64,000 bases of DNA from Eucommia ulmoides (Eukaryota; Streptophyta; Magnoliopsida; Garryales; Eucommiaceae): assembly GCA_016647705.1 (NCBI GenBank), contig JAENRU010000489.1, positions 620,001 to 684,000 of the forward strand, given 5' to 3'. Made by a program: the position numbers and the translations under genes. The notes beneath the pieces were generated by a model. The model saw only the letters and a program-made list of their open reading frames with translations, was not told the origin of the DNA and searched no databases. This document shows, piece by piece, positions 1-12,306 of this stretch. Position 1 is the stretch's first letter; each line of letters opens with the position of its first letter.

Positions 1-1189
1 TCTGAAACTTATTGTTCAATTAATAAGTTGAATCACATAAATTAACTCTTAAATTCCTTCGCTTTCGGTTAGATTCATCGTTTTATATGCACAAAGTTAT
101 CAAAAAAAATTTCAAAGTTAATCTTATTTATTTAATCAGAAAAAAGAAGCTCAAGATCCATCAATGGTGGATGAAATACAAAATCAAAAAGGGAGCAAAT
201 ATCGAGATTTTCATTTATATTTCAGTGAATTTCCATTTGCTATTTCGATGGTGGATAGAAATACAAGGACGAACCAGAGGTAAAAAAACAAGATTTCACA
301 ACAGAGCACAGAAAAAAAAAAAAAGAAAAAAAATGATAAAAAAACGTCGACCATCCATTGAAGGATATATCTGGAGCTTCAACAAACAATATCAGCACAT
401 TTTCATCAATCCAACCAAGTGCTATGTCCTCAATACCTCGGCGGCAGCTCCGGTACGATAAACCCATTTCACCACCATTTTTTCACGGCTGCCGTGTCTG
501 ACCGTGAAAAGCGATAACCGTCGACGCGACACCGCCGGAGCATGAACCACCATTTCCCAACTGAAACTCCCCGTAAATACTTGAACCCGCGACGCGAAAA
601 TATTCATGGAGGGGCAGAAATCGACGGCGACGACAGCAGCGGAGGAGAGGATGAGGGGGTTGAGGGTTGAAGAAGAGCTCTTGCCATGGAGGGATATATT
701 TGTCAAATTAATAAAAATAAGAAGGATATTTTTGTAATTTTATTAGAGTCAAACTATTCCAAGGGTAATATTTTTAATAACAATATTATGTGAGCAATTT
801 TTTACTATTAGAGGAGATATGTGGTTTAAATTATAAAACTACAGGAGAGTGGTTGGTATTTATCAAAAGACATGGGTGATATCCGGTATAATGTAAAAAG
901 ATAGGGGAGGTAGATAATATAAATCCTATTAAATATTTTCTTTTTTTATTTTACTTCAATACATTCCAATGGTATTAAGTGTATTTGGATGTATGTACAT
1001 TCAAGTCCAATCAAGTGGTCACATGGCACCAACTCTATCATTCATGTCCCATCCAATTATTTTTTAAAAGTTATAAATTATTTTTACAAGAATTATTTAA
1101 AAAATTGCAATTTAGTTAAACAAATTTACAAATTCATTTTTAAAAGTTGTAAGAAAAAAATTGATAGTATCTTGGTTGATAATGACATA
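1..1189. other. Intergenic DNA, no assignable gene
   Basis: No recognisable gene is seen. The minus strand carries an open frame from 706 to 422 (94 codons) in a locally GC-richer patch, but it matches no family I know and has no convincing splice partner. From about 820 to 930 there is sequence resembling the edge of a plant repeat (phrases like gggaggtagataatataaa, recurring in similar form near 14330-14425). The rest is AT-rich. Confidence 0.4.
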
Positions 1190-1962
1190 TTTAGAAATAT
1201 TAGGAGTTAATTTGTAAAAAATTAAGTTATTCAATTGTTATTACAGTTATTATGTTTCTGATATTAAAATTCAATTTCAAATTTTAAGCGTTCAGTTGGA
1301 CGATTAAATAAGTAGAACATAAATTGAATAAATATTATTTATTATAGAAATATAAAGGCTAATTTGCCAACAAATTAGTTATTCAATTATTATTAAATTT
1401 GTTATATTTCTGATATCAAGAATTCAAGATGTAATTTGAAAATTGAAGCCTTCAATTGAACGATTAAATAAGTAGAATATAAATTAAATAAATATTCTCT
1501 ACTAAATATTAGGGGCTAATTTGTAAAATATTAAATTATTCAATCGTGATTAAATTTATTACGTTTCGGATATCAAAATTCAATATCTAATTAAAAAATT
1601 GAAGCATTCAATTGGACAATTAAATAAATAGAATATAGATTAAATAAATATTTTCTATTACACAAATTTGTAAAAAATTAGGTCATTCAATCGTCATTAA
1701 TTTATTAGGTTTATGGCATCAAAATTTAAGTTGTAATTTGAAAATTGAAACATTCAATGGGACGATTAAATAAGTAGAACATAAATTGATTAAATATTCT
1801 TTATTGTAAAAATATTACGGACTAATTTGTAAAAAAATAAGTTATTCAATCGTTGTTAAATTTGTTAGGTTTCTGATATTAAAATTCAAGATATAATTTA
1901 AAAATTGAAACGTTCAATTAGACGATTAAATAAATACAACATAAATTGAATAAATATTTCAG
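1190..1962. repeat. Tandem array, ~155-bp unit, about five copies
   Basis: Two landmarks recur in order. One is a block like ttcaattggacgattaaata, starting near 1291, 1451, 1607, 1753 and 1913 (spacings 160, 156, 146, 160). The other is ggctaatttgtaaaaaatta, near 1204, 1356, 1510, 1664 and 1815. Units are diverged by point changes and small indels, so the array is old or imperfectly homogenised. No coding potential is seen. It could be a minisatellite or the internal repeats of a larger element. Confidence 0.85.
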
Positions 1963-2585
1963 ATGTAAAGACAAACATTCCCATTCAACTCGAATCTCTA
2001 ATAATGACTTGTCACCTTCTTCAGAAGGTAAAAATGAAGAGGATAGCATCCACCGTGAAACCCGCATATTATTGTGTAGTGCGCTAATGGTTAATATGTG
2101 CCCAATTTTGAATATAGCCCAAACAACATAGAGGTCTAGTTAATGGGTCAGTGTTAAATTGGGCTAAGAAAATACGGTCCATTCGAACTAATCCGCATAT
2201 ACAATAAAATAAAATCTAGATTTATCCTCAGAAAATTCTTAGGAAATCGGATCTTCTTGAAATCAAGGAATAAATCGGGCATTGAGCAAGTGTGTGTGTG
2301 TATATATATATATATAGGTAGTGAGATAATGCATGGGTTTTTACGTTACATTTATACACTAAAAATTATTAATTTATCTTTATATCGGAAGATATTTTAA
2401 TAATAGCACATTAGTATCTCAAGTATTTTTTTTCTTTTTCTTTTTTTTAATAGTTTTGTAGGCTGATCGACTTACGGGAGATTTTTGCAATATCAGAATC
2501 TAGGGTAAATACATCGATTGAAAATAAATGTATCCATCCGTGTTTTTTCGCCAATTATAATAAATTAGCCCGTATCGTAGAAGTC
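1963..2585. other. Non-genic AT-rich stretch with TG/TA microsatellite
   Basis: No gene is recognised. A (TG)n(TA)n run lies at about 2290-2317. A 61-codon plus frame ending at 2131 overlaps the end of the tandem array and looks like chance. Confidence 0.5.
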
Positions 2586-3690
2586 ATGATTGCCCGATCA
2601 TTTTCCATCTTCTCTTTGCGGATGATACGTTATTATTTTGTAATGGAAGTGTGTCAAGTATTCGTCATCTCATGTCGGTTCTTAAGGATTATCAATCAAC
2701 ATTGGGCCATTTGGTCAACCTCTCGAAGAGTAATTTTTACGTGCATGAGAATTGTTCGCCAAGTAGAATTGTCATGATTCAACAGGCTACTTCGTTCCAA
2801 CGTGGTACTTTCCCTCTTACCTACTTGGGTGTTCCTATTTCTTACGGTCATCTAAAAACCACGGCTTTTGACCCTCTTGTTGATAAGATAGCCCATCACT
2901 TGGAAGGTCGGAGGTCTAAACTTATTTCCAAAGGAGGTCGGCTTATTCTTTTGAAACATGTGATAGCCTTCATTCCCATGCATCTTATTGCTTCTTCTTC
3001 CGTCCCTCTTTCAGTTCTGAATAGGATCGAAGCCATTATGGCTCGTTTCTTTTGGAACTCCTCTTATACAAATAAGAGGCATCATTGGATAGCTTGGAAC
3101 ACAATTTGCAAAAAGAATAGTGAGGGGGGTCTTGACTTGCGCACCTTACGCGATATGAAGAAAGCTTTCTCTCTGAAGAAAATATGTAGTTTAGCTCTTG
3201 GCAAGTCTTTATGGTTAGATTTCATGCATAGCTAGTATATCAAAAACCTTCATATTTCTTTGTGGAGGCATTGTTATAATGAGTCCAGATTGTGGAAATA
3301 CATCCTTGAAGCTCGGGCTACTTTTATGGATTTATCTAGATGGGAAGTGGGAGATGGTAACAAGATTAGTTTTTGGTCAGACGACTAGGGATATGGTGTC
3401 CTTTCGGATATTATCTATGGGGAGTTCCCGGTGTCGACTATTCAAGAAGAAATGGGGACGAAATCTTGGCGGCTTGTAGATCTATCGGATTAGGAGGTGG
3501 AGTTTCTGGATGGGATCGAGCCTGTTTTAAATGGAGAGAACGATCGGCTCATATGGCTTTCGAGTAGAGATGGAATCTTCTCCGTTAAATCTGCTTGGGA
3601 GGGTTTGCAAGGAGAAAGGCAGGATCGACGTCATTTCTCGTTATTTTGGAAGCTTAAAATCCCCTTAAAAATCAAAATTTTCATCTGGCA
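2586..3690 (+). pseudogene. L1-type LINE reverse transcriptase remnant
   Basis: One plus frame from about 2586 to 3235 encodes the C-terminal half of a plant LINE-1 reverse transcriptase. The catalytic FADD box is at 2615-2626, followed by the thumb-like stretch with TYLGVPI and SKGGRLILLK, then WNTICKKNSEGGLDLR. After a stop at 3235, shifted frames (3279-3703) still show the downstream zf-RVT-like region (WEVGDG, FSVKSAWEGLQ, WKLKIPLKIKIF). The N-terminal endonuclease, the RT fingers and the RNase H are missing, and there are frameshifts and stops. It is a 5'-truncated, dead copy. Its right edge coincides with the start of an unrelated dispersed repeat. Confidence 0.88.
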
Positions 3691-4258
3691 GCACATGATA
3701 TGATCAAAAGATGAAAGTGACTTCCATAGAAAAGAACTGCAATTTTGAATCTATTTACAATGCATGCTCTAGCATATATTGTTTTTTTTTTTTTTTTTAA
3801 AGTGTTATGATAAAAAATAAAATAATTGATTAAATAAATTTAGCAACAAAGTGTTGACATAATAAGATTCAGTAAACGGCACATTTGAAAATATCACAGT
3901 TAAGATGATCAAATAAGTTATATAATAGTAATAGAGTCAAATGAATTTCGATCACTGTTAGGTAACACCGTTGATTTATTTTATATGTTATGATTAAAAA
4001 AATCAATGATTGATGATATTAATCCTACAAAAAGTATGAAAGTGCAAAAAATAAAATTTATAACTATTATGAAGGTAAAAAAATAAAATCTATAGCTATT
4101 ATGAAAGAATAAAATAAAATCTATAACTATCAAAAGTATCAAATTAATATAATTTTTATTCTGAATAGAGTGAAAAATATCATCTATTATTTTCGACATA
4201 TGTTTTAAAACTACAAAAAATTTCTTAAATTAAATATCCAAATAGTTTGAGTTTTTCT
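3691..4258. repeat. Dispersed AT-rich repeat, copy A
   Basis: This stretch is homologous, in the same orientation, to 13166-13772. Shared blocks include gatcaaaagatgaa, aatttagcaacaaagtgttga, the phrase gttaggtaacaccgttgatt and ataaaatctataactattatg. It starts with gcacatgatatgatcaaaag directly after the LINE remnant and has an internal poly-T run (about 3781-3799). No coding capacity or terminal inverted repeat was seen. It is probably a non-autonomous element of unknown class. Confidence 0.8.
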
Positions 4259-4470
4259 TTATACCAAATAGTATTATTTTTAAGTATGCAATACAAAAAT
4301 AAGTAGATTAATTTTTATAAATTTGTAAATATAATTTATAAATCTACTTTGTGTATAAAATTGTTGAACAAAAAACATGTCTATGTTGACATATATATTA
4401 TTATAATATATAAAAATATTAAATGCCTTTTTTTAAAAACAAAAAGTGAACTTTTTAATATATATATATA
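4259..4470. other. AT-rich spacer
   Basis: AT-rich DNA ending in a TA microsatellite (4460-4470) that abuts the Helitron terminus. Nothing else is recognisable. Confidence 0.5.
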
Positions 4471-5307
4471 CTAGCGTATAACCCGTGCCTGAAGGCACGA
4501 GCGAAAAAAGAAAACCTAATACTTACGCAATTAAGTAGAAAAATCAACAGACCCAACATAAAAAAAACATTACAAAATATACTGCCACTAACCACAACCA
4601 CAAACATAAAAAACAATAATGAATTTAAATTGTTAACACGTGTTTTCAAAGACAACAAATCCGTGCCTGAAACAAACATTACTAAAACAAATAACAATAA
4701 CTTAATTACCTTATAATATCTCCACCAATGTAGAACTTTTTCATCCAATTCGTACAACAATCAACGAAATTAATGAATGCCTTTATACATTAAGATGGCG
4801 TTTCACTTACCCATGGCCGTTCCCCAATATTTTCTTAACCTCTTCGGTAGTATCATTATGCAAAAAACATTCAACTCACTATTAATTTGATCTGATTAAT
4901 CTTATACAAAAGGTTCAATAACCATTCAATTAATGAGAAACAATCATCAATATACCCGAGTACAAATAAACTATACAATGGGAAACAATTTAACAAAATT
5001 TACAATTACAAATTTACAAAGCACATATGCGTCGCCAATACAGAGAATACTGGGTAAAAATTCAAAAAATAAAAAAATACACTTTGATTAAACAACATTT
5101 AAAATTATTGACTCCTATTTTCAAATCTATACAACCAATAACCAATATAACCACTAACCAACATAACCACTAACCGATAACCAATAATCAAATACTATAG
5201 AGTATACCTTGTAATATCTTGCACACATTGAGCCTTCCAATTTTCAAACATAGATTTACGGATTGCTCTACTCAAGCTATGGATTTGGTAAAACACCTAA
5301 TGTTAAG

Positions 5308-5384
5308 AACAGAAACGGAAACAGAAACAGGGAACGGGAACAGAACAGAAACAGGGAACAGGGAACAGAAACAGAAACAGGTAA
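5308..5384. repeat. Minisatellite of ACAGAAAC / ACAGGGA units
   Basis: Imperfect short tandem units of acagaaac and acagggaac type fill this stretch inside Helitron 1. Overlapping low-complexity frames (Thr/Glu/Asn/Arg-rich) are by-products and not genes. Similar words (gggaacagaaatagaaactgg) occur at 10230-10250 in Helitron 2. Confidence 0.75.
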
Positions 5385-6479
5385 CAAAACCTTTGCCGCT
5401 CGACATCAGTCCATTTCCGTCCTAATAGTGCTTTTCCCGACAATCTTGGCAGTTGGGCACAGCGCCTGTGTATAAAAGTTGTTAGAATTCGTTGTTCTAA
5501 GCAATGGTCCACGACTAAATCAGAAAAAGAAAACTAAACAAAAAAATTTTTGCTTCTCTTTCTATTCTTTGAGACCAAAAAAAAATCTCTCCATAGCCAA
5601 CGACAAAGGACCGACATGAGCCAACAACCTCTTCTTCATAAGTGTGCTGTAAAATTCAGGAAAATAGAACAGAAAATGACTTATTTGTTCCTACATTTTC
5701 TGTTTCTTGTTCCAAGTTTTATGGAAACAGAATCGTAAATCATGGAATAGAAACACTAAACATACGCCACTTGAAGAACCATTTTGTTCAGTTCCGAAAC
5801 AGAAATGAGGTAACAATAAACATCAACCTAATCCAAAGTTCTTTAAAATTGTTCTTTTTAGTTATTTCTACACCTTATCATCAAAGGGATTTTCTAATTA
5901 AAATAAACTAAAAGTCTGTTTGGTTATCCTTGAAACTGGACCACTTGATAATGAGTATCTAAATAAATGTATTCAATTCAACCAAAAGATAAAATTAAAT
6001 ATCTTGAGCCGTTAACCCAAAAAACATGTGGCCCTTGTGTGGTTTTGTCACTAAATCAAAATCAAAATCAAAAACAAAATTTTCACTACCAACATCACAG
6101 TTAAAAACAACTCAATTATACCACGAAAATTCATGTGCCTTTTTCTCTCTCAATCGCACACAAATATACACCAATCTAACAACAATTTTTCCACTCACAA
6201 TTCAAATACTTTGTTCACAAACGTGTATCTAAATCTTTGTAGAAGAAGCCAAATTTAGTCAAAGGGAAAGTGGAATCAAACCTGGAGGTATTTGTTTTTT
6301 ATCCTTGGTTGGTGCTTCTTTTTCCAAGATTTCATTTTCTGTTTTTTCTTCTCTGCATCTAGCAACAAAAACAGAAACAAAAAACCACCAGATCAAACTC
6401 ACCATGCATCATTTATTTGTACTCGAAAGACAGCAGGCTCGGAGCATCAAATCTCTCCAAAACCTCTACCTTACAGCTG

Positions 6480-7344
6480 AAAGTGGATAAGAGACCGTCC
6501 CACACTGCAAAACTGTCGTCTACACCTGGATGAACCTGTGATATTAACCTAACTTGAACATTTTTAATTTTTACAGCCAAATTTTAAATTCAACAAATTC
6601 ACAAAATTGTCAAATATTAAAAAAATAGTCGAATTTACTGAATTGAAGAACAACCAAACGGGTCATCTATATGAAATGAAATCAATGTAATGAAATTGAT
6701 AATCAAATTGAGAAAAACTCATAAAACCCTAATAAAAAAAACCCAATTCAGCAGATCTAAATGCGTATAGAAAAACCATTGAAGAAGATTAAATTTCTTC
6801 GTACCTCAACCAGAATCTGAAGAACACAGCCGGGACTTGATCAAATCGAATCTGAAATTCGGATAATCGGATCCTTCGTGGATCAATTAGAGTTGAATCC
6901 AATAATCATGAACACATTTCAGTAATTTGAAAGAGAAAACAATTAAAATGATAACAATAATCAAAGATGAAGAAGACTCACCAGCTATTTGTGTTCATCA
7001 CCTTCTCCTCCTTCTTCTTCTTGATTAAACCACTTTCATGGATTAAATTAATTCAAAAAGCAAACGGAATTCCCAGCTGAGATGAGCTACGCATCTGCAT
7101 ATAAAAAATTATAGAGAGAGAGAGAGAAGAAGGATTGAACTGCTGCAAAATCTAATCAAGAGCTGTGAATCGTGGTGGTTGAGAGAGAGAAAAAGAGGCT
7201 TACCAGGGAATCTGCGATATCGGGAGCGAGGACCGTGAGCGATTGGAGGAGTCGACTTAGATTCAGCCGAGAGCTAAGCCACCGTCGTCGTCTGGAGGAA
7301 GGGAGACGGCGTGGATGGCAGCGTGGATGGTGAGGCGATGACAT
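6480..7344 (-). pseudogene. Exon-like fragments inside Helitron 1
   Basis: The minus strand shows a GC-rich open stretch (7344 to 7204) ending in a good donor, CCCTG|gtaagc. Further down, a segment near 6833-6784 is bounded by tttcag and GAG|gtacga, and another near 6541-6476 is bounded by atcacag and TGTAAG|gtagag. This looks like a captured 5' gene portion with UTR-like GA repeats. The predicted peptides match no family I recognise and the frame between pieces is not established. Gene capture is an inference from splice-like borders and base composition only. Confidence 0.25.
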
Positions 7345-8140
7345 CGCGGCGAAATGGAGCAGAGGTGGCAGTGGCAGTGGCGGTGGCGGTGGCGGTGGCG
7401 AGGGGATGGCGGAGGAGGCTGAGAGGGAGTGGCGACGGTGATGGCGATTATCGGAAGTGGAGAGGGAGCGCGAGGGAGGAAGAGAGAGAGACGAACCCTA
7501 ATATTGCTGGGGCAACGAATTCAATGGCGAAGAAGACTCTCGGAGTCCAGTCCATGAAGTAAATGCAAAGGCAGGCAAGGACAGAACACTGTAGACGATG
7601 GTAAGTGTTAAAAAGTATGATTGATGGTAAGTGTTGAATATTGTATATTATTATAGATAGATATATTATATAGATATGTTGTATATAGATGTTGTATATA
7701 TCAAAAGACATCCAACGATTACGAATATCCAAAGACATCTAACGGCCCTGAATGTAAATGAGCTGATTTATTATATATATATATATATAAATAGCTACAT
7801 ATATCATACTAGTGTATAACCCGTGCCTGAAGGCACGGGTGTAAAAATCTATGATTCATTTAGAAATATGCATTAACATTATTACAAATTATATATAAAC
7901 TTTACAACCGAATTTAAAAAGAAATAACTTAAGAAGTAAGAGTCATAAAAACAAATTCAAAAATATAAAACAATAAAGATAAAAAAACAATAAAGTGAAT
8001 AATTTCTTTTTGGTATATATAAGAACAAAATGACATATTGAAACTTAATAGCAACCTTAATATTGTTTTTCCCTGGACTTCAAGACAATGATATTGTCCA
8101 TTGTCTAAAACTAAAGCCTAAAAAAATCTACACAAAATTA

Positions 8141-8142
<2 letters not shown>

Positions 8143-8196
<54 letters not shown>
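8143..8196. repeat. (AT)n microsatellite
   Basis: An uninterrupted AT dinucleotide run of about 27 units lies inside Helitron 2. The Tyr/Ile-repeat frames across it are artefacts. Confidence 0.95.
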
Positions 8197-8200
<4 letters not shown>

Positions 8201-8463
8201 TTAGACATGAATAATCCAAACTTTGGAACATTTTTCTCACAAAAAAATTAAAAATGAAAAAAAAAAATCTGGAATAGAAAATAAATTTCTAAAATGAATT
8301 AACTAATTTTTATTTAAAATAAATAAGAATATACTAATAAAGCAAGTACAAAAAAAAAAAACAAAAAACAAAAAAAAAAAACTTACATATCTTGAGAAAT
8401 ATAAAAAGGGTATAGAAAGAAGAAACAAAATCTAAATAAATTACTTATACTTTCCTTTTGTGG

Positions 8464-9660
8464 TCACACATTCATTGATATAATCCTTAAATCCTTAAAT
8501 CCCCAAATTCCTTGTACACTGCTTGAACCCTTAAGGAAAATGAAATTTGCTCCTTGAGGTGCTAGTAGCTCTTGTGATTCGCGAGAAGAAAAATAAGTCG
8601 CAAAACACTGACCTCTATTATGACAAAAATTAAATAAAAATAAATTCAGGTTTTCACAAAAATCCACATAGCTTACAAAATAAACATGACATACAGCTTG
8701 AAACCTTTTGTAAGAGATTTTTCATATTAAGAAAAATAAAACTTTGATAAATCTCCTATGATCCTACTTTTTATATCTCATCTTGCACAACTAATGGCTT
8801 CATTATGAGTATAATAATGATGTTAACCTTATAGTTACCACTACTGTATCAACCAATTGGGTCTTTTTCGGTGAAAGTAAGTTCAAATTTTTGCAATAAT
8901 GAAAAATAAAAAATAAATGTCATTTTCAATAGTTATTACATAGTCGCTTCAAATTTCAAAAAATGAAGAATACATGCAACATAACGTAGTAAGAAAATAA
9001 TAATAATAATAATTATATGAAGGAAGAAAACAATAGCTTATGAATTAAGAATTATCAGATGAAACTAACATCACTGTCACCACCGCAACAAATATTAACC
9101 ATTACCACCGCCGCCACCATCACAACTAATATTTATTGTCACCGCTACAAACATATCAACAAAGCTATTATGAAAAAACAAATTATTTTCCTCATGGGAA
9201 AATAATTTGTTTTATGAAATTCTCTATTTACGATAAACCAAAATGCTTTATGAAAAACCTCCAAATCACGCACCAATAAATCCTACGAATAAAAATTCTA
9301 TAGACAAACAACATAATCTATTTATTTATTTTTTTATAAAGATTAAACATATCCTAATTCTCATTCAAAATAACATATCCCAATACATGTACAAATAATA
9401 TCCTAAACCCACAAACCGCATATTAAAAAATATCCAAATTCCAATTCCAAATAACATAAATCCAAAAAATAATATATAAATAAAGATTAATTAATAATCA
9501 AAGAAACATTCAGGTCGGTTTGGCTAGAAATGAAAAGGGGTAGAGTTTGTTACCTTTGCATGAAGTTCCGCTTTGGATTCACAATAGGCATTCCGATGAA
9601 ATAGAATGTCACCAAGTTCACATGTACCACCACATGCTACAACCCGCATCCTTTATCAAC
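8464..9660 (-). pseudogene. Possible captured exon fragments inside Helitron 2
   Basis: A 67-codon minus frame (8667-8464) contains a non-repetitive peptide segment (GQCFATYFSSRESQELL), unlike the surrounding AT-rich DNA. A second denser block near 9660-9560 reads as an open segment and ends in GCAAAG|gtaaca, a plausible donor. No family is recognised and no continuous frame joins the blocks. Such islands are typical of host gene pieces captured by Helitrons, but this remains an inference. Confidence 0.22.
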
Positions 9661-11599
9661 CCCTACATAATCATTATTGTTATTATTTTTTTTTATTACT
9701 AACTAAGATATAAATCTGATAAAATCAATAGAGGCATGAAGCGAGATATGGTCAAACTTTATGAAAACAAAACATTAAAACATCAAAACATCACAATCAA
9801 ACAAAAAAATTAAAAGAAAATTAGACACTAACATGCCCATCAACTGTTGTCCATCCATATGCCCGTTTTCCTCATATGCATAAGGCTCCTAATGGAAGAT
9901 TGTATATGCATTAGACAAAAAAAATATTTTATGTAACTTAAGTAGAGATGAAAATCTTCTTCAACAACAAAAAATAAATAAAATTCAAACTATCTATTGA
10001 ATTCTAATAAGATTATAGAAGAGAAGAGAGAAGAGAATTATTAATATTCATTTAGAGGATAGATACATTAACAAAAAGTTGAAAGAGGTCGAAAATAAAT
10101 CTAAGTAGACCTAATGTAAATAGAAACAAAAATTTTAATTAGAAAATAAAAAGAGATTAGAGATAAACGTGATTTAAAATAAAAAATAAAAAAAATTGCT
10201 CCCACATTTTGTTTTGTTCCAATTTTCTGGGAACAGAAATAGAAACTGGTAATCGATTTCTAAGAACAAAAACAATAATTAATAAGGCCCAATAATTTAT
10301 ACAACTTTTGAATTAAATCTACAAAAATGATTCCTAATATAAAAGAAATTGAAAATGGAAGTGTTCCCAACTTTCTAGGAACAAAATAGAGTAATGGAAG
10401 AAATGTTGAACATTAAGTTTTTTCTTAAATAAATCCCTCTTTTATATATATATATATATATATATAGATGAATAATGCTCAGTTTTAACATTTGAACATC
10501 ACAATTAGTTGGAAATGGAGCAAATGTTCAGTTGTTTTTTAAATATGATTAGCAGTAGTTGCTTTATGGATGTTGAACATTTCCATCCTTAATTTCGAAT
10601 TCAATTAGATGCTCAACATCCATATAATCCTAAGTGACTTAGCAGTAGTTGCTTTATAAAATTAGGATGGATTTTGGATCCACTCAACAAAATGCATAAA
10701 AAGAAGTACAAAAGATACCTCTTCTTCATGGATGTCGGATCTGAAATTGAAAAAAAGGCAAAAATATTTTAGATCTGAAATTAAAAAAAAAAAAATACAA
10801 TCACAAAAGAGTCAAAATAAACAATCGCAAAAGAAGAGGAATGAAATTATCTCTTCTACACTTTATTCCATTGTAAATTTGCACTTTGAAACAGGTTTTT
10901 GATTAATTCCAAGTAGTTCTCTTTTCTCAATATAATTTGCTATCAGAGAAGTTAGACTTATGAATGGAAATTAAAAAAAAAAAAAAGCCAAATCATAAAT
11001 ATGAAGAATAAATGAATAATGCAGACCCAAAACTAAAATAAACAATCACACAATACCCATGTCTTAGAATTATCAAACTAATGTAGTCCAGGAAAAAAAA
11101 AAAGTAAATAAAGACCTGTCTACCCTTCTTCGAACCAAGAACCAAAATAAAAACTTGGAGAGAGAGAGAGGGAAGAAAGTGAGTAGAGATAGACAACAGG
11201 GAGAGATAGATTAGCTGAGAGCATATTACATACCATTATTTTTCGAAATTCGCCATTGAAGAAGGAGGAGTTGTTGTTGTCGCAATGGAGTCGGCGCCAT
11301 CGTCGTCGCAAAAGATAAGTCATCGTCGCTAGTGAAGGATACAACCTCTAGTCACTACGAGGGAGAGTCAGAGATGTGAGAAGGGATGTTGAATGTGAAT
11401 AACCTAGAGGGGGATGTATGAGGGATAGGGCGGCGTGTGTGTGTGAGAGCGAGAGAGGAGAGTAGCAGCTATTGTTTCACTAAACCCTAATTTTTAGTAG
11501 AAATAGATCCGATGGCCTAAAAATGTCTAGAGTTTTGTTTCTCATCTGACGGTCGTGAATATCTCAGTCCTGATTTATTATATAGATATATAAAATAGG

Positions 11600-11880
11600 T
11601 CAAAATGTTGACATTTTGGTTTTCACAAATTTTGAGGACAAATATGTAATTTTACATAAGCAAATAAATAGTAGAGGAAACTTTGCTTTATATAATATGT
11701 ATAGATATGAATGATAAAAGGAAAACATAATTAACAGGCATAGAGTATATATATAAAAGAAAAGATAAAAGAAGCAGGTGAAAAGTGTGTTTTAGTTTTC
11801 AAAAATTTGGAGGAGAATTATGTAATTTTTCTTATCCAAATAAATAGTAACTCAAGTTTTCTTTATATAATAGACAAGGT
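11600..11880. repeat. Two-copy ~105-bp repeat next to Helitron 2
   Basis: The block around 11600-11706 (ttttggttttcacaaatttt, gtaattttacataagcaaat, aaactttgctttatataata) recurs at 11776-11876 with substitutions. It is followed by a hairpin word, gcacgtgcgagacacgtgc (11886-11904). The arrangement resembles eroded ends of transposons related to the adjacent Helitrons, but no clean terminus is visible. Confidence 0.5.
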
Positions 11881-12185
11881 GAAGAGCACGTGCGAGACAC
11901 GTGCCTGTTATCTATTCTATTTGATATATTTGTAACATTTTATATTATTTGTTCATTAAAAATCACACTAAAAATATATATATTAATTTTTTTTTTTTAA
12001 ATCAATGAAGAAATATGATATATATATTATGTCTAATAATGTTAAATGTTGAAACATATTTAAAAAAAATTAATAAAAGTCACTTCATGTAAAAAAATGA
12101 CAAAGTTATAATTAGCTAAAAAATTAAATTTTATACAAACAATATACTCTAGATTAAATGATGATAAGAAGAAAAAAAAGGGAAA

Positions 12186-12306
12186 CTTTTTCAAAACTCC
12201 CAAAACATAAAACTACCACTTGTAGGGGTCTCATTTTAATGAAGTGTGATGGGACTCTTAAAAGTGGTGGGTTTATATTTTGGGACTTTTGAAGGAATTT
12301 GCTTTA
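12186..12306. repeat. Short inverted-repeat element (hairpin MITE-like)
   Basis: The left arm (ttttcaaaactcccaaaaca, then taaaactaccactt) is the imperfect reverse complement of the right arm (aagtggtgggtttatatttt, then gggacttttgaaggaa). The whole ~120 bp can fold into one hairpin. It is likely a tiny MITE or a foldback remnant. A target duplication was not established. Confidence 0.55.

Larger units (their letters stand above)
4471..7790 (-). mobile_element. Non-autonomous Helitron 1
   Basis: On the minus strand the 3' end is visible: a hairpin (4482-4501; stem CTCGTGCC/GGCACGGG, one mismatch, loop TTCA), seven more bases, then CTAG (4474-4471) followed by host T. This is the canonical Helitron 3' structure. 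It matches the terminus of the neighbouring element at 7809. The 5' end should correspond to the AATAAATCAG motif near 7757-7768 but runs into a TA microsatellite, so the left-right limit near 7790 is approximate. No Rep/helicase is encoded, so it is non-autonomous. It carries GA-rich and exon-like segments on the minus strand (see 6480-7344). Confidence 0.65.
7809..11586 (-). mobile_element. Non-autonomous Helitron 2, both termini intact
   Basis: All hallmarks are on the minus strand. The 5' end at 11586 starts TCTATATAATAAATCAGG after a host A. The 3' end has a perfect hairpin at 7839-7820 (CCCGTGCC, loop, GGCACGGG), then TTATACA and CTAG (7812-7809), followed by host T. No terminal inverted repeats and no target duplication are expected for this class. 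Length is 3778 bp. No Rep-helicase frame is present, so mobilisation would need an autonomous partner. It sits head-to-tail with Helitron 1 and shares terminal sequences with it. Confidence 0.78.

Noticed and set aside
422-706. 94-codon minus frame as a gene
   Set aside because: No family match, no splice partner and an ordinary length for chance in a GC-richer patch; left as unassigned.
7311-7562. 83-codon plus-strand frame with Ala-Val repeats
   Set aside because: It is produced by a short GGCGGT-type repeat and lies antisense to the exon-like segment of Helitron 1; no domain.
8063-8251. Tyr/Ile-repeat frames here and at 23775-24049, 29627-30013 and 60070-60416
   Set aside because: They are translations of TA microsatellites.
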